64,000 nt of DNA from Streptomyces sp. XM4193 (GCF_023072595.1 NZ_JALLGK010000001.1:1426001-1490000); one strand, 5' to 3'. Counted from the stretch's first letter, positions 29,446 to 38,269 are shown. Program-made: numbers and translations. Notes: generated by a model not told the origin, from the sequence alone.

Positions 29446-31047
29446 GTGATGACGCGGGACTCTTCGTCCGCACCGGACGCGGCACACGGCGCAGGGCACG
29501 GCGCAGAGCACGGCGCTGAACGCGGCGCAGTACACGGCGCGGGGCACGGCGCGGGGCGCGGGCAAGCCGGCGGCGACCGGCGGGACGCGTCGCGCGGACC
29601 GGACGGCGGCCGGGTGCGCGGCCCCGGGGGCGGGCGCTCGGCGCACCGGGCGCGACCGCTGCCGGGACTGGTCGAGCAGGCCCGGATGCTGGCCGCCGGC
29701 GAGGCGGGGTCGCGGGAGCTGGTCACCCGCAGCCTGGACGCGATCGCCGCCACCAGCGGCGAGTTGAACGCGTTCCGGCTCGTCACCGCGGAGCGGGCGC
29801 TCGCCGAGGCCGACGAGGCCGATCGCCGTCTGGCGGCGGGCGAGCGGCTGCCGCTGCTCGGCGTTCCGGTGGCGGTCAAGGACGACACCGATCTCGCGGG
29901 TGAGCCCACCGCCTTCGGCTGCGAAGGGCCGTTTCCGGCCAAGCGCGAGGACGCCGAGTCCGTACGGCGGCTGCGTGCGGCGGGCGCGGTGATCGTCGGC
30001 AAGACCAACAGCCCCGAGCTGGGCCAGTGGCCGGTCACCGAGGGCCCGGCGTTCGGCGACACCCGCAACCCCTGGAACCTGGACCACACCCCCGGCGGAT
30101 CCTCCGGCGGTTCGGCGGCTGCGGTCGCCGCGGGCCTGGTGCCGGCGGCGCTCGGCTCCGACGGCGCCGGATCGGTGCGCATCCCGGCCGCCTGGACGCA
30201 GTTGGTGGGGATCAAGCCACAGCGGGGGCGCATCTCCACCTGGCCCGACCCCGAGGCGTTCAACGGCATCACCTGCCACGGCCCGCTCGCCCGTACGGTC
30301 GCCGACGCGGCCCTGCTGCTCGACGCCGCCGCCGGAAGCGCCCCCGGCGATCTGCACCGGCCGACGCCCGTCGAGATCCTGCCCGCCGCCCACCGGGACC
30401 CCGGCCGGCTGCGCATCGCGCTCTCCACCCGCACGGCGTTCACCGCAACTCCCAAGCGGCTGGAGCCCGTTGTGCGCTCGGCACTGAACGCGCTCGCCGA
30501 GCGGCTGGCCGCCCTCGGCCACGAGGTCGAGGAGGCGGAACCCGCGTACGGGCCGATCGGAGTCACCTTCGTACCGCGCGCGACCGCCGGTGTCCGCGAC
30601 TGGGCGGGCAGAGCTCCCGACCCCGCGCTGCTCGACCCGCGCACCCGCGGCGCCGTCCGCACCGGCGGACTGCTCGGCGGTCCGGTGCTGCGGCTGGCCC
30701 GCGCGGCGGAGGCGCCGCTGCGACGCCGCGTGGGGCGGATCTTCCGCCGGTACGACGTCGTCCTCACGCCGACGACCGCGACCCCGCCGCCCCGCATCGG
30801 CGCGCTCACCGGCCTAGGCGGCTGGCAGACCGACCGGCGGATGATCGCGTACTGCCCGTACGCCTGGCCCTGGAACGTGCTCGGCTGGCCCGGCGTGAAC
30901 GTGCCCGCGGGGCGTACGCCCGAGGGGCTCCCGCTCGGCGCGCAGCTGCTGGGACCGGCCGACTCCGAGCCGCTGCTCGTCTCGCTCGCCGCCCAACTGG
31001 AGGCGGACCGCCGGTGGTTCGAGAGCTGGCCGGGCGGCGACGGGTAG
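29446..31047 (+). CDS. Amidase-signature-family amidase
   Basis: 533 residues from GTG 29446 (ATG 29449 is next), with GGGAGAGGCGG just upstream. Residues 10-70 are low-complexity and include six tandem Gly-Ala-His-type repeats. The amidase core shows the Ser-cisSer-Lys triad: Lys in 'PVAVKDDTD', Ser pair in 'TPGGSSGGSAAAVAAG', and 'GSDGAGSVRIPAAW'. The C-terminal 'PWNVLGWPGVNVPAG' is also typical. It hydrolyses a carboxylic amide; substrate not determinable. Stands alone. Confidence 0.9.
   Translation: MMTRDSSSAPDAAHGAGHGAEHGAERGAVHGAGHGAGRGQAGGDRRDASRGPDGGRVRGPGGGRSAHRARPLPGLVEQARMLAAGEAGSRELVTRSLDAIAATSGELNAFRLVTAERALAEADEADRRLAAGERLPLLGVPVAVKDDTDLAGEPTAFGCEGPFPAKREDAESVRRLRAAGAVIVGKTNSPELGQWPVTEGPAFGDTRNPWNLDHTPGGSSGGSAAAVAAGLVPAALGSDGAGSVRIPAAWTQLVGIKPQRGRISTWPDPEAFNGITCHGPLARTVADAALLLDAAAGSAPGDLHRPTPVEILPAAHRDPGRLRIALSTRTAFTATPKRLEPVVRSALNALAERLAALGHEVEEAEPAYGPIGVTFVPRATAGVRDWAGRAPDPALLDPRTRGAVRTGGLLGGPVLRLARAAEAPLRRRVGRIFRRYDVVLTPTTATPPPRIGALTGLGGWQTDRRMIAYCPYAWPWNVLGWPGVNVPAGRTPEGLPLGAQLLGPADSEPLLVSLAAQLEADRRWFESWPGGDG
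29484..29555 (+). repeat. Six tandem 12-bp units inside the amidase gene
   Basis: Units of the form GCACGGCGCAGG, varying at three positions, encode repeated His-Gly-Ala-Gly/Glu tetrapeptides in the disordered leader. Confidence 0.8.
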
Positions 31048-31078
31048 CCCGAGGCGCTCTAGCCGACGCCGCGGCGAA

Positions 31079-31139
31079 GTGCCGCGTCCGGGCGCCCCGT
31101 CGCCCGTCCCGTCCCGGTGCCGCGTCCGGGCGCCCCGTC
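31079..31139. repeat. 23-bp direct repeat between convergent genes
   Basis: The 23-bp sequence beginning GTGCCGCGTCCGGGCGCC occurs at 31079-31101 and again at 31117-31139, between the amidase and MFS 3' ends. Confidence 0.75.
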
Positions 31140-31247
31140 CGGGTGCCGCGGGGGCGGGGCGGGTGACGGGGCCGTACCGCATGGCGCCCGGCCCCGCCGC
31201 CCGCCCGGGCCGTTGCGTTCACCTCCGGCGCGCACGCCCCGAGCGGT

Positions 31248-32654
31248 TCACTCCCGGCCGCCGAACTCCCGGGTGCCGGGCTCGCGGTCGTCGCGGCCGG
31301 CGCTCGGCGCGCGGCTGTGTTCCTGGACGGGTACGGGCCCCGGTGCCGGGCCCGGGTTCGGGTCCGGCACGAGACCCGGCGGCGGGTCGGGCGCCCGGCC
31401 CTTGCCCCGCAGCCTGTCCATCTCGCGCCATTCGGGCCGCAGCCCGCCGAGGTTGGTGGTCAGGAAGTAGAGCGTGCCCGCGACGACGAGTGCGGGGGAG
31501 AGGCCGATCGTGCTGATGGCCGCGCCCGCCAGCAGCCCGCCGAACGGGATGCCGGCCCAGGCGACCGAGTCGCCCAACGCGTTGACCCGGCCCAGCAGTC
31601 GACGCGGTACGCGCTCGAAGGCGATGGCGCCGAGGATGGGGTTGAGGAAACCGGAGCCGAAGCCCGCGATCGCGAACACGGCGAGCATCGTCACCAGCGG
31701 CACGTCCATGGCGAGAACCAGGAAGCGCGGTGCGCCCACGAGCAGGAAGCCGAGGAAGAAGACGGGCCTTCGACGCATCCGGTGGGCGATCGCTGCGGCG
31801 ATGAGACTGCCGAGCACCGCGGCACCGCCCATCGTGCTGACCAGCAGGCCCAGGACGGCCGCCCCGTTGTCCGACTCCTTGGCCCACACCGGGAGCAGCA
31901 CGGTGGCGAACGCCGCGTCCAGCAGGTTGGTGACGCCGACGACCAGGATGATCGCCAGCAGCAGCCGCTCCCCGCGCAGGAAGGCGAAGCCCTCCCTGAA
32001 CCGTTGCCAGTAGCCGGGCTCCGGCTCCTCCCCGGTCGACTCCGGCCGGATCGGTTGGCCCATCCCGCGCGGCAGCAGCAACCAGATCAGCAGCGAACCC
32101 AGGGCGAAACAGCCCGCGTTGACCGCGAGGCCGGTCATCGGCCCGAGCAGTGCGACCAGCGCGCCACCCGCGGCGGGGCCGATGGTGGAGGCCAGCCGTT
32201 CGGTCGTCCCGGACAAGCCGGTGGCCCGCTCCAGCGGCACCCGGCTGCGGTCGGCGGCCTCGGGGATCATGATCTCCTTGGCCAGATCGCCCGGGCCGCG
32301 CGCCGAACCGATCACCGCGACCAGCGCCAACAGGCCCCAGAACGGCAGCAGATCGAACGCGTGCAGCAGCGGGACCAACGCGACCGCCAACGCGCTGACC
32401 AGGTCCGTCGTCCAGGAGATCAGCCGCGGCCCGACGCGGTCGACGAGCGGGCCGGAGAACATCTTGACCAGCACGTACGGCGCCATCTCGCAGAACGCCA
32501 CCAGGCCGGTCTGCGTCGCACTGCCGGTGGTGACCAGAACGAACCAGGGCAGCGCGATCGTGGAGATCCGCGTACCGGTGATCGCCACCGACATCGCCGC
32601 CAGAACTCCCGCCAGCGGACGGAGACTTCGGCGTTCCTCCGTGCCCGCCGTCAT
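31248..32654 (-). CDS. MFS transporter (probable drug-type exporter)
   Basis: 468 residues from ATG 32654, overlapping the preceding regulator stop by 4 nt. Twelve membrane helices; 'GPLVDRVGPRLISW' is the loop 2-3 motif A region and 'AIAHRMRRRPVFFLG' the equivalent in the second half. A 60-residue Pro-rich cytoplasmic tail ends the chain. Co-transcribed with an ArsR-type regulator, so it is probably induced by the compound it exports. Substrate unknown. Confidence 0.88.
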   Translation of the reverse strand: MTAGTEERRSLRPLAGVLAAMSVAITGTRISTIALPWFVLVTTGSATQTGLVAFCEMAPYVLVKMFSGPLVDRVGPRLISWTTDLVSALAVALVPLLHAFDLLPFWGLLALVAVIGSARGPGDLAKEIMIPEAADRSRVPLERATGLSGTTERLASTIGPAAGGALVALLGPMTGLAVNAGCFALGSLLIWLLLPRGMGQPIRPESTGEEPEPGYWQRFREGFAFLRGERLLLAIILVVGVTNLLDAAFATVLLPVWAKESDNGAAVLGLLVSTMGGAAVLGSLIAAAIAHRMRRRPVFFLGFLLVGAPRFLVLAMDVPLVTMLAVFAIAGFGSGFLNPILGAIAFERVPRRLLGRVNALGDSVAWAGIPFGGLLAGAAISTIGLSPALVVAGTLYFLTTNLGGLRPEWREMDRLRGKGRAPDPPPGLVPDPNPGPAPGPVPVQEHSRAPSAGRDDREPGTREFGGRE

Positions 32655-33538
32655 GACGCCCCGCTCTCCGGGCGAGTGCCCCGCACGGAGCTCTCGTCGG
32701 GTGCGGCGCTCGCGGCGGTCTCGGTGCGTACGGAGCCGGCGGGGCGTTCGGCGTGCTCCGCGCGGGGCTGCTCGGGCTGTTCGGGACGCTCGGGCTGTTC
32801 GGGACGCTCCGGCTGTTCCGGCTCGGGGAGGATCTGGATGGCGACGGACACATGCTCGGCGCCCGTCGCCGCGACCGGTGTCGCTCCCGCTCCGGACGGT
32901 CCCTCGCCGTGCGACCCCTCGCCGTGCGACGTCTCGCCGTCCTGCGTCCCGTCGTCCTGGGTCCCGCCCGACTCCCTGCCGGGCGGAGGCTGCCGGTAGC
33001 GCGCGACGACCTCGTGCAGCTCCGCGCGCAGCCGTACCGCTTCCTCGGGGGTGAGCCGCAGCGCCCAGTCGCTCATGTCGGACGCCTTGCGCCACTCCCG
33101 TGGCAGCGTCTCGTAGTTGTTCAGCATCTGCTGAAGGTGGAGGGTGTGCCCGGCGACCACGGAGTGGAGCACCGCGTTGACGGCGGCGGGGTCCTGCTCG
33201 ACCAGGTCCGAGGTGTCCAGATGGGTCTCCTCGTGCAGCGCGCGCCACCAGCGTTCGCGCGCGTTGCCGCGCTCGGTGTCCTCCTCGACGTAGCCGTGCG
33301 CGGCGAGTTGGCGCAGGTGGTAGCTGGCCGCGCCCGAGTTGATCGACAGCCGCTCGGCGAGACGTGTGGCGGTGGAGGGCCCGTACCGGCGCAGCAGGCC
33401 GGTGAGCCGCATCCGTACGGGGTGCGCGAGCGCGCGCATCGCCTTGGCGTCGGGGTGGAAGGAGGAACGCGCAGCGGGCCCGGCCCGTCCGGGGTCCGCG
33501 GGCGCGGTGTGCTCGGCACGTGCGGAGGTTTCTGTCAC
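32651..33538 (-). CDS. ArsR-type winged-helix repressor
   Basis: 295 residues from GTG 33538; no clear Shine-Dalgarno, so the message may be leaderless or start further in. The winged helix spans about residues 30-110 ('MRALAHPVRMRLTGLLRRYG', 'AERLSINSGAASYHLRQL'). The middle resembles helical dimer/ligand parts of DUF5937-like regulators. The last 90 residues are low-complexity with Pro-Glu-Gln-Pro-Glu-Arg repeats. A 38-bp palindrome lies 15 bp upstream, almost certainly its autoregulatory operator. It precedes and overlaps the MFS gene. Confidence 0.85.
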   Translation of the reverse strand: MTETSARAEHTAPADPGRAGPAARSSFHPDAKAMRALAHPVRMRLTGLLRRYGPSTATRLAERLSINSGAASYHLRQLAAHGYVEEDTERGNARERWWRALHEETHLDTSDLVEQDPAAVNAVLHSVVAGHTLHLQQMLNNYETLPREWRKASDMSDWALRLTPEEAVRLRAELHEVVARYRQPPPGRESGGTQDDGTQDGETSHGEGSHGEGPSGAGATPVAATGAEHVSVAIQILPEPEQPERPEQPERPEQPEQPRAEHAERPAGSVRTETAASAAPDESSVRGTRPESGAS

Positions 33539-33552
33539 GGGAGGCAGCCTAA

Positions 33553-33590
33553 GACCGCAAAGGTTTCTTTGCAAAGAGTTCTTTGCGGTC
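33553..33590. promoter_or_regulatory. 38-bp palindromic operator between ArsR and kinase genes
   Basis: GACCGCAAAG (33553-33562) and its exact complement CTTTGCGGTC (33581-33590) flank a central perfect palindrome CTTTGCAAAG (33567-33576), each separated by 4 nt, all on one dyad centred at 33571.5. It is positioned to control both divergent genes. Confidence 0.85.
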
Positions 33591-33658
33591 TGTTCGGTGC
33601 TGCCTCGCCGCCGGAAAACCCGTTGCGGCACCTTCCGCCACCCTGGTTCGCTGCCCGG

Positions 33659-34588
33659 ATGACCGACCTGCCGACGGCCGCGACCGTGGAACAGTACGAG
33701 GCTGTCGGAGCGGAGGAGCTGTACACGGCAGTCGCCCACCTCTGCGAACACCTGGGTCTGCCCACCGAGCGGATCGCCCGCTTTCCGCAGGGCTCGCTCC
33801 CGGTCTACGCCCTCGGCCGGCATCTGGTGCTGAAGCTCTATCCCCAGGTTCACGCCGACGAACTCGCCGTGGAGAGCGCCGCGTTGCGCGCGCTGCACGG
33901 CAGACTCCCGCTGCTCACCCCCGGAGTCCTCGACACCGGGTACTCCCAGGGCTGGGGCTACCTCCTCATGGAACGGCTCTACGGCGAGAGCCTGGAGGAC
34001 GCCTGGCCGCACGTCCCCGAACAGGGTCGGCTCGACCTCCTCGACCAGCTCGGCCGCACCCTCGCCGACCTCCACCGCGTACCTCCACCGGCCGAACTGG
34101 GCCCGGAGGACTGGCAGTTGTTCCTCAAGCAGCAGCAGTCCGCGTGCGTGGACCGGCAGCGCGCGCTGGGTGTGGACGAGGAGTGGCTGAGCCGCATCCC
34201 GGACTTCCTCGACTCGGTGGTTCTCCCCGAACCCGCTCAACCCGCCCTGCTGCACACGGAGTTCATGCCGGCACATGTGCGCGTGGAGGAGACCGCTGAA
34301 GGCTGGACGGCGACCGGCCTCCTGGACTTCGAGCCGGCGATGCGCGGTGCGCCGGAGTACGACCTCGTCGCCGTCGGGATCTTCCTCACCCGCGGCCGAC
34401 CCGCGCTGCTCCGGCGCCTGTTGACCGCGTACGGCTGGCCGGACGGCGAGCTCGCCGAGCTGCCGAAAGTGCTGATGGCGTACACGCTGCTCCATGCCCA
34501 GTGCCATCTGCCCTGGTTCATGCGGGAGTTGCCGCCGGGCGGGGCGAGGAGCTTCGAGGAGCTGGCCGAAGTCTGGTTCGGCGTCTGA
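33659..34588 (+). CDS. Aminoglycoside-phosphotransferase-like kinase
   Basis: 309 residues from ATG 33659. The order of motifs follows APH/choline kinases: a nucleotide-binding N-lobe with 'LVLKLYP' (Lys for ATP), catalytic loop 'LLHTEFMPAHV' and metal-binding 'LLDFEPAMRG'. In the catalytic loop the usual His-Gly-Asp is His-Thr-Glu, so the Asp base is replaced by Glu; activity may be altered. The substrate could be a hydroxylated small molecule or antibiotic. It is divergent from an ArsR/MFS operon and probably shares the palindromic operator. Confidence 0.8.
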   Translation: MTDLPTAATVEQYEAVGAEELYTAVAHLCEHLGLPTERIARFPQGSLPVYALGRHLVLKLYPQVHADELAVESAALRALHGRLPLLTPGVLDTGYSQGWGYLLMERLYGESLEDAWPHVPEQGRLDLLDQLGRTLADLHRVPPPAELGPEDWQLFLKQQQSACVDRQRALGVDEEWLSRIPDFLDSVVLPEPAQPALLHTEFMPAHVRVEETAEGWTATGLLDFEPAMRGAPEYDLVAVGIFLTRGRPALLRRLLTAYGWPDGELAELPKVLMAYTLLHAQCHLPWFMRELPPGGARSFEELAEVWFGV

Positions 34589-34610
34589 GAGTTGACGCGG
34601 CGGGTGCCAG

Positions 34611-34632
34611 GGCCCCGCGGTGAACCGGGGCC
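34611..34632. terminator. Short GC hairpin between convergent genes
   Basis: GGCCCCG and CGGGGCC form a 7-bp stem with an 8-nt loop, between the kinase and GntR-family regulator ends. Confidence 0.55.
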
Positions 34633-34670
34633 GGGCAGGGCTGTTTCGAGGACGCCTGCGAACCGCGCCC

Positions 34671-35465
34671 TCACTCCTCCGGCGTCAGAATGTCCAGCTC
34701 CGCGAGCGCGCCGACCGCGATCTCCCGCGTCAGCTCCTCCGCCCGCGCCGCGTCCCGCGCCCGCACCGCCTCGGCGACCTGTACGTGCAGGGTCACCGCT
34801 GCCGGATCGGGGTCCACGAACATCACCTGGTGCTGGGTGCGTCCGGTCAGCACCGCCGCGACCACATCGCCGAGCTGGGCGAACATCTCGTTCCCCGAGG
34901 CGCGCAGTATCACCCGGTGGAACGCCACGTCGTGCACCAGATACGCGTCCAACTGCTGGCCGCGCGAGGTCGCGACCATGCCGAGCGCGTGCTCGGTCAG
35001 CTCGGCGCACTGCTCCGCTGTGGCCAGCTCGGCGGCCAGCCGCGCCGCGACCGGCTCCACCGCGGACCGCAGCACCGTCAGCGAACGCAGCTGCCTCGCC
35101 CGGTCCGAACCCGCCAGCCGCCAGGTGATCACCTGCGGGTCGTAGACGTTCCACTCCTCGATGGGCCGCACGGTCGCCCCCACCCGCCGCCGCGACTCCA
35201 CCAGCCGCATCGACTCCAGAACGCGCACGGCCTCGCGGACGACCGTGCGCGAGACCTCGTACCGCTCGGCCAACTCGTCCGCCCGCAGCACCGAACCGGT
35301 GGGGTACTCCCCGGCGGTGATCGCGGGACCGAGCTGCGCCAGCAGCCGGGCGTGCAGCCCCTGCCGCGCCCCGCCCCGCTCCGGCGGCAGCTGCGGCTCG
35401 CGGCCCTGGTCGGAGCGGCTTTCTAGGGCGTGGCCGGTGGTCTCCTCGGCGTCCTTGGTGGTCAC
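34671..35465 (-). CDS. FadR/GntR-family regulator of gluconate genes
   Basis: 264 residues from GTG 35465. Winged HTH at about 45-105 ('LRADELAERYEVSRTVVREA', 'VLESMRLVESRRRVGATV'), then an all-helical FCD ligand domain ('LRSAVEPVAARLAAELA', 'HDVAFHRVILRASGN'). It is divergent from gluconokinase and gluconate permease genes, so it most likely represses them and responds to gluconate or its phosphate. An ATACG-N5-CGTAT dyad lies between. Confidence 0.92.
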   Translation of the reverse strand: MTTKDAEETTGHALESRSDQGREPQLPPERGGARQGLHARLLAQLGPAITAGEYPTGSVLRADELAERYEVSRTVVREAVRVLESMRLVESRRRVGATVRPIEEWNVYDPQVITWRLAGSDRARQLRSLTVLRSAVEPVAARLAAELATAEQCAELTEHALGMVATSRGQQLDAYLVHDVAFHRVILRASGNEMFAQLGDVVAAVLTGRTQHQVMFVDPDPAAVTLHVQVAEAVRARDAARAEELTREIAVGALAELDILTPEE

Positions 35466-35530
35466 CTCGTCAGCCTACGGGGTGAGAGGGAGCCCAAAAT
35501 AAGTATGACGATTTCGAGTCGAGATATTGA

Positions 35531-35545
35531 ATACGTGTGACGTAT
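35531..35545. promoter_or_regulatory. ATACG-N5-CGTAT dyad, candidate GntR operator
   Basis: Perfect 5-bp arms with 5-bp spacer in the AT-rich core (35490-35550) between the regulator and gluconokinase genes; the size and spacing suit a dimeric FadR-type protein. Confidence 0.65.
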
Positions 35546-35599
35546 CGGGTTGAGTGTGCGCGGCATCGAGGTCGCGCGGACCGCCCGCAGCCGGTGGTA

Positions 35600-35675
35600 C
35601 GGCGGCAGGACGGACAAGCGGCCGGCAGGACAGCAGGACACCGGCAGTACAGCAGGACAGCAGAGGACAGCGAGG
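35600..35675. repeat. Short GCAGGACA-type repeats upstream of gluconokinase
   Basis: Several copies of GCAGGACA/GCAGTACA, including GGCAGGACAGCAGGACA and ACAGCAGGACAGCAG, in the gluconokinase leader. Confidence 0.6.
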
Positions 35676-35680
35676 TACCG

Positions 35681-36268
35681 ATGCGCGCGTCAGCAGCCGA
35701 GCCACCCGAGGACGGGGACGGCACCGGCCCGCCCCCGCACGCCGACCCCGGCACGCACGGGCCGCCGGTGGTGGTCGTCATGGGTGTCTCCGGCACCGGT
35801 AAGACCACCGTCGGCGAACTGCTCGCCGAACGCCTCCACGTCCCGTACGCCGAGGCCGACGACTTCCACTCCCCGGCCAACATCGACAAGATGAGCCAGG
35901 GCGTACCGCTGGAGGACGCCGACCGGTGGCCGTGGCTCGACGCCATCGGCGCCTGGGCGCGCAGCCGCGCCGGACGCGGCGGCGTCGTCAGCTGCTCGGC
36001 GCTCAAGCGCAGCTACCGCGACCGGCTCCGCGCCGCCGCCCCGGAACTCTTCTTCCTCCACCTCACCGGCGACCGCGCGCTCATCGCCGACCGACTCGCC
36101 AACCGTCAGGGGCACTTCATGCCGCTGAACCTGCTCGACTCGCAACTCGCCACCCTCGAACCGCTCCAGGAGGACGAGAGAGGCGCCGCCGTACCGGTGA
36201 ACCCCGGCCCCGACAGCGTCACCGCACTCGCCCTCGCCGCTCTCGGCCCGCACCCGCGCGCCGGCTGA
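35681..36268 (+). CDS. Gluconokinase
   Basis: 195 residues from ATG 35681 with CGAGG upstream. A 28-residue disordered leader precedes the P-loop 'VMGVSGTGKTTVG' and the gluconokinase signature 'YAEADDFHSPANIDKMSQG' with 'WPWLDAIGAW'. Also 'VSCSALKRSYRDRLR' and 'GHFMPLNLLDSQ'. It phosphorylates gluconate to 6-phosphogluconate in the cytoplasm. The permease gene follows after 296 bp, so they may share the promoter at 35490-35550. Confidence 0.95.
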   Translation: MRASAAEPPEDGDGTGPPPHADPGTHGPPVVVVMGVSGTGKTTVGELLAERLHVPYAEADDFHSPANIDKMSQGVPLEDADRWPWLDAIGAWARSRAGRGGVVSCSALKRSYRDRLRAAAPELFFLHLTGDRALIADRLANRQGHFMPLNLLDSQLATLEPLQEDERGAAVPVNPGPDSVTALALAALGPHPRAG

Positions 36269-36564
36269 CCCCGGCCGACACCCGTACGCGGGACCGTACG
36301 CACCTCGTGCCCGTACGCACCCGGCTCGCACACGCGCACCCGGCTCACGTACGCGCACCGGCTCCGTACCCCGGGGCTCGCGCACGCGCACCGGCTCCGT
36401 ACACCCCCGGCGCCCGTACGCGTTCCTCCACCCCCGGAGCGCGTCGCGCCACTCACGACCCCGAGCCCCGCACCACCCGCCCGCGAGCCCCGTACCTCCG
36501 CAACCGGGTACGGCCGACCCGTACAACCCCGCTCCCAGCCCCCATCCCCGTGTGAGGAACTCCC
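36269..36564. other. 296-bp gap with imperfect direct repeats
   Basis: ACGCGCACCGGCTCCGTAC occurs exactly at 36351-36369 and 36384-36402, with decayed copies before them. Cytosine-rich; no gene seen. Could form the leader of the permease message. Confidence 0.6.
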
Positions 36565-37962
36565 GTGCGCCATCTCAGTGTTGAGATACTTGCGGCCGAC
36601 TCTCCCGAGATCATCACCTCGGCGGGCAACGCCCAGTTGGGCCTCGCCGTCCTGGCCGGTATCGCCGTCATCGTCCTGCTCATCACGCGAGGCAAGCTGC
36701 ACGCCTTCCTCGCACTGACCATCGGCTCCCTGGTGCTCGGCGCGCTCGCCGGCGCCCCGCTGGACAAGGCCATCGAGGGCTTCTCCAGCGGACTGGGCTC
36801 CACCGTCGCCGGCGTCGGCGTGCTCATCGCACTCGGCGCGATCCTCGGCAAACTCCTCGCCGACTCCGGCGGCGCCGACCAGATCGTCGACACCATCCTC
36901 GCCAGGGCGGACGGCAAACGGATGCCCTGGGCGATGGCGCTCATCGCGGGCGTCATCGGACTGCCGCTCTTCTTCGAGGTCGGCGTCGTACTGCTGATCC
37001 CCGTCGTCCTGCTCGTCGCCCGACGCGGCGGCCACTCGCTGATGCGCATCGGCATCCCCGCGCTCGCCGGCCTCTCCGTGATGCACGGGCTCGTACCGCC
37101 GCACCCCGGACCGCTCGCCGCCATCGACGCCGTCGACGCCGACCTCGGAATCACGCTCGCGCTCGGCGTGCTCATCGCGCTGCCGACCGTGGTGATCGCC
37201 GGCCCGGTCTTCGCCAAGTACGCCGCCCGCTGGGTCGACGTCAGCCCGCCCGAGGGACTGGTGCCCGAGCGGCCGTCCGAGGAGCTCAAGCACCGTCCGA
37301 GCTTCGCCGCCACGGTGGCCACGGTGCTGCTGCCCGTCGTGCTCATGCTCGGCAAGGCGCTCACCGACGTCGTCATCGACAACCCCGACAACACCGTTCA
37401 GCGCGTCATGGACGTCGTCGGCTCACCGCTCATGGCGCTGCTCGCGGCCGTGATCGTCGGCCTCTTCACCCTCGGCCGCGCGGCCGGCTTCACCAAGGAC
37501 CGCCTGGCCACCACCGTCGAGAAGTCGCTGCTGCCGATCGCCGGCATCCTGCTGATCGTCGGCGCCGGCGGCGGCTTCAAGCAGACCCTGATCGACGTCG
37601 GCGTCGGCGAGATGATCCTGGAGTTCGCCGAGAGCTGGAACATCTCCGCGCTGCTCCTGGCCTGGCTCATCGCCGTCGGCATCCGCCTGGCCACCGGCTC
37701 CGCGACCGTCGCGACCATCTCGGCCGCCGGCCTCGTCGCCCCGCTCGCCGCCGACATGAGCACCACCCACACCGCCCTGCTCGTCCTGGTCATCGGCGCC
37801 GGCTCGCTCTTCTTCAGCCACGTCAACGACGCGGGCTTCTGGATGGTCAAGGAGTACTTCGGCATGACCGTCGGCCAGACCATCAAGACCTGGTCGGTGA
37901 TGGAGACGATCATCTCCGTCTGCGGCCTCGTCTTCGTCCTGCTGCTGTCCCTGGTGCTGTAG
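36565..37962 (+). CDS. GntP-family gluconate:proton symporter
   Basis: 465 residues from GTG 36565 (GTGAGGAAC upstream). Twelve to fourteen membrane helices with the GntP hallmarks 'GALAGAPLDKAIEGFSSGLG', 'GLPLFFEVGVVLLIPVV', 'HGLVPPHPGPLAAI' and 'SHVNDAGFWMVKEYFGM'. It imports gluconate for the adjacent kinase. A strong bidirectional terminator follows. Confidence 0.95.
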   Translation: MRHLSVEILAADSPEIITSAGNAQLGLAVLAGIAVIVLLITRGKLHAFLALTIGSLVLGALAGAPLDKAIEGFSSGLGSTVAGVGVLIALGAILGKLLADSGGADQIVDTILARADGKRMPWAMALIAGVIGLPLFFEVGVVLLIPVVLLVARRGGHSLMRIGIPALAGLSVMHGLVPPHPGPLAAIDAVDADLGITLALGVLIALPTVVIAGPVFAKYAARWVDVSPPEGLVPERPSEELKHRPSFAATVATVLLPVVLMLGKALTDVVIDNPDNTVQRVMDVVGSPLMALLAAVIVGLFTLGRAAGFTKDRLATTVEKSLLPIAGILLIVGAGGGFKQTLIDVGVGEMILEFAESWNISALLLAWLIAVGIRLATGSATVATISAAGLVAPLAADMSTTHTALLVLVIGAGSLFFSHVNDAGFWMVKEYFGMTVGQTIKTWSVMETIISVCGLVFVLLLSLVL

Positions 37963-37996
37963 CCCCCGCACGGCCCCGCCGCTCGTCGGCCAACAC

Positions 37997-38035
37997 CGAG
38001 GGCCCGCAACGGAGTTGCTCCGTCGCGGGCCCTCG
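37997..38035. terminator. Long bidirectional hairpin terminator
   Basis: CGAGGGCCCGC (37997-38007) pairs with GCGGGCCCTCG (38025-38035), and inside them ACGGAG pairs with CTCCGT around a 3-nt loop, giving 17 paired bases with one internal mismatch. It lies between gntP and the convergent DUF397 gene. Confidence 0.9.
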
Positions 38036-38050
38036 ACCCGTACGTACGGC

Positions 38051-38269
38051 TCAGGCCGTGGTCGACTCCTCGCGCACGGCGTCGACGAAGGCGCCCCACC
38101 CCTCGCACGGAAACGTCAGCACGGGCCCCGCGCACTGCTTGGAATCCCGTACGGGCACGACCCCGCGGGCGACAAGACCACGGCTGAACTCCAGGCATTC
38201 CCCGCCGTCGCCGCCGCTGTACGAGGACTTGGTCCACTCGATGGTGTTGGTTCCCGGGCAAGTGCTCAC
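38051..38269 (-). CDS. DUF397-domain small protein
   Basis: 72 residues from GTG 38269. The whole chain matches DUF397: 'WTKSSYSGGDGGECLEFS', 'VPVRDSK' and 'FPCEGWGAFVDAVR'. Its start overlaps the stop of the XRE gene by 4 nt. Pairs of XRE regulator plus DUF397 protein are widespread in Streptomyces (WhiJ-like systems), where the small protein counters its regulator. That mechanism is assumed here by family. Confidence 0.93.
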   Translation of the reverse strand: MSTCPGTNTIEWTKSSYSGGDGGECLEFSRGLVARGVVPVRDSKQCAGPVLTFPCEGWGAFVDAVREESTTA

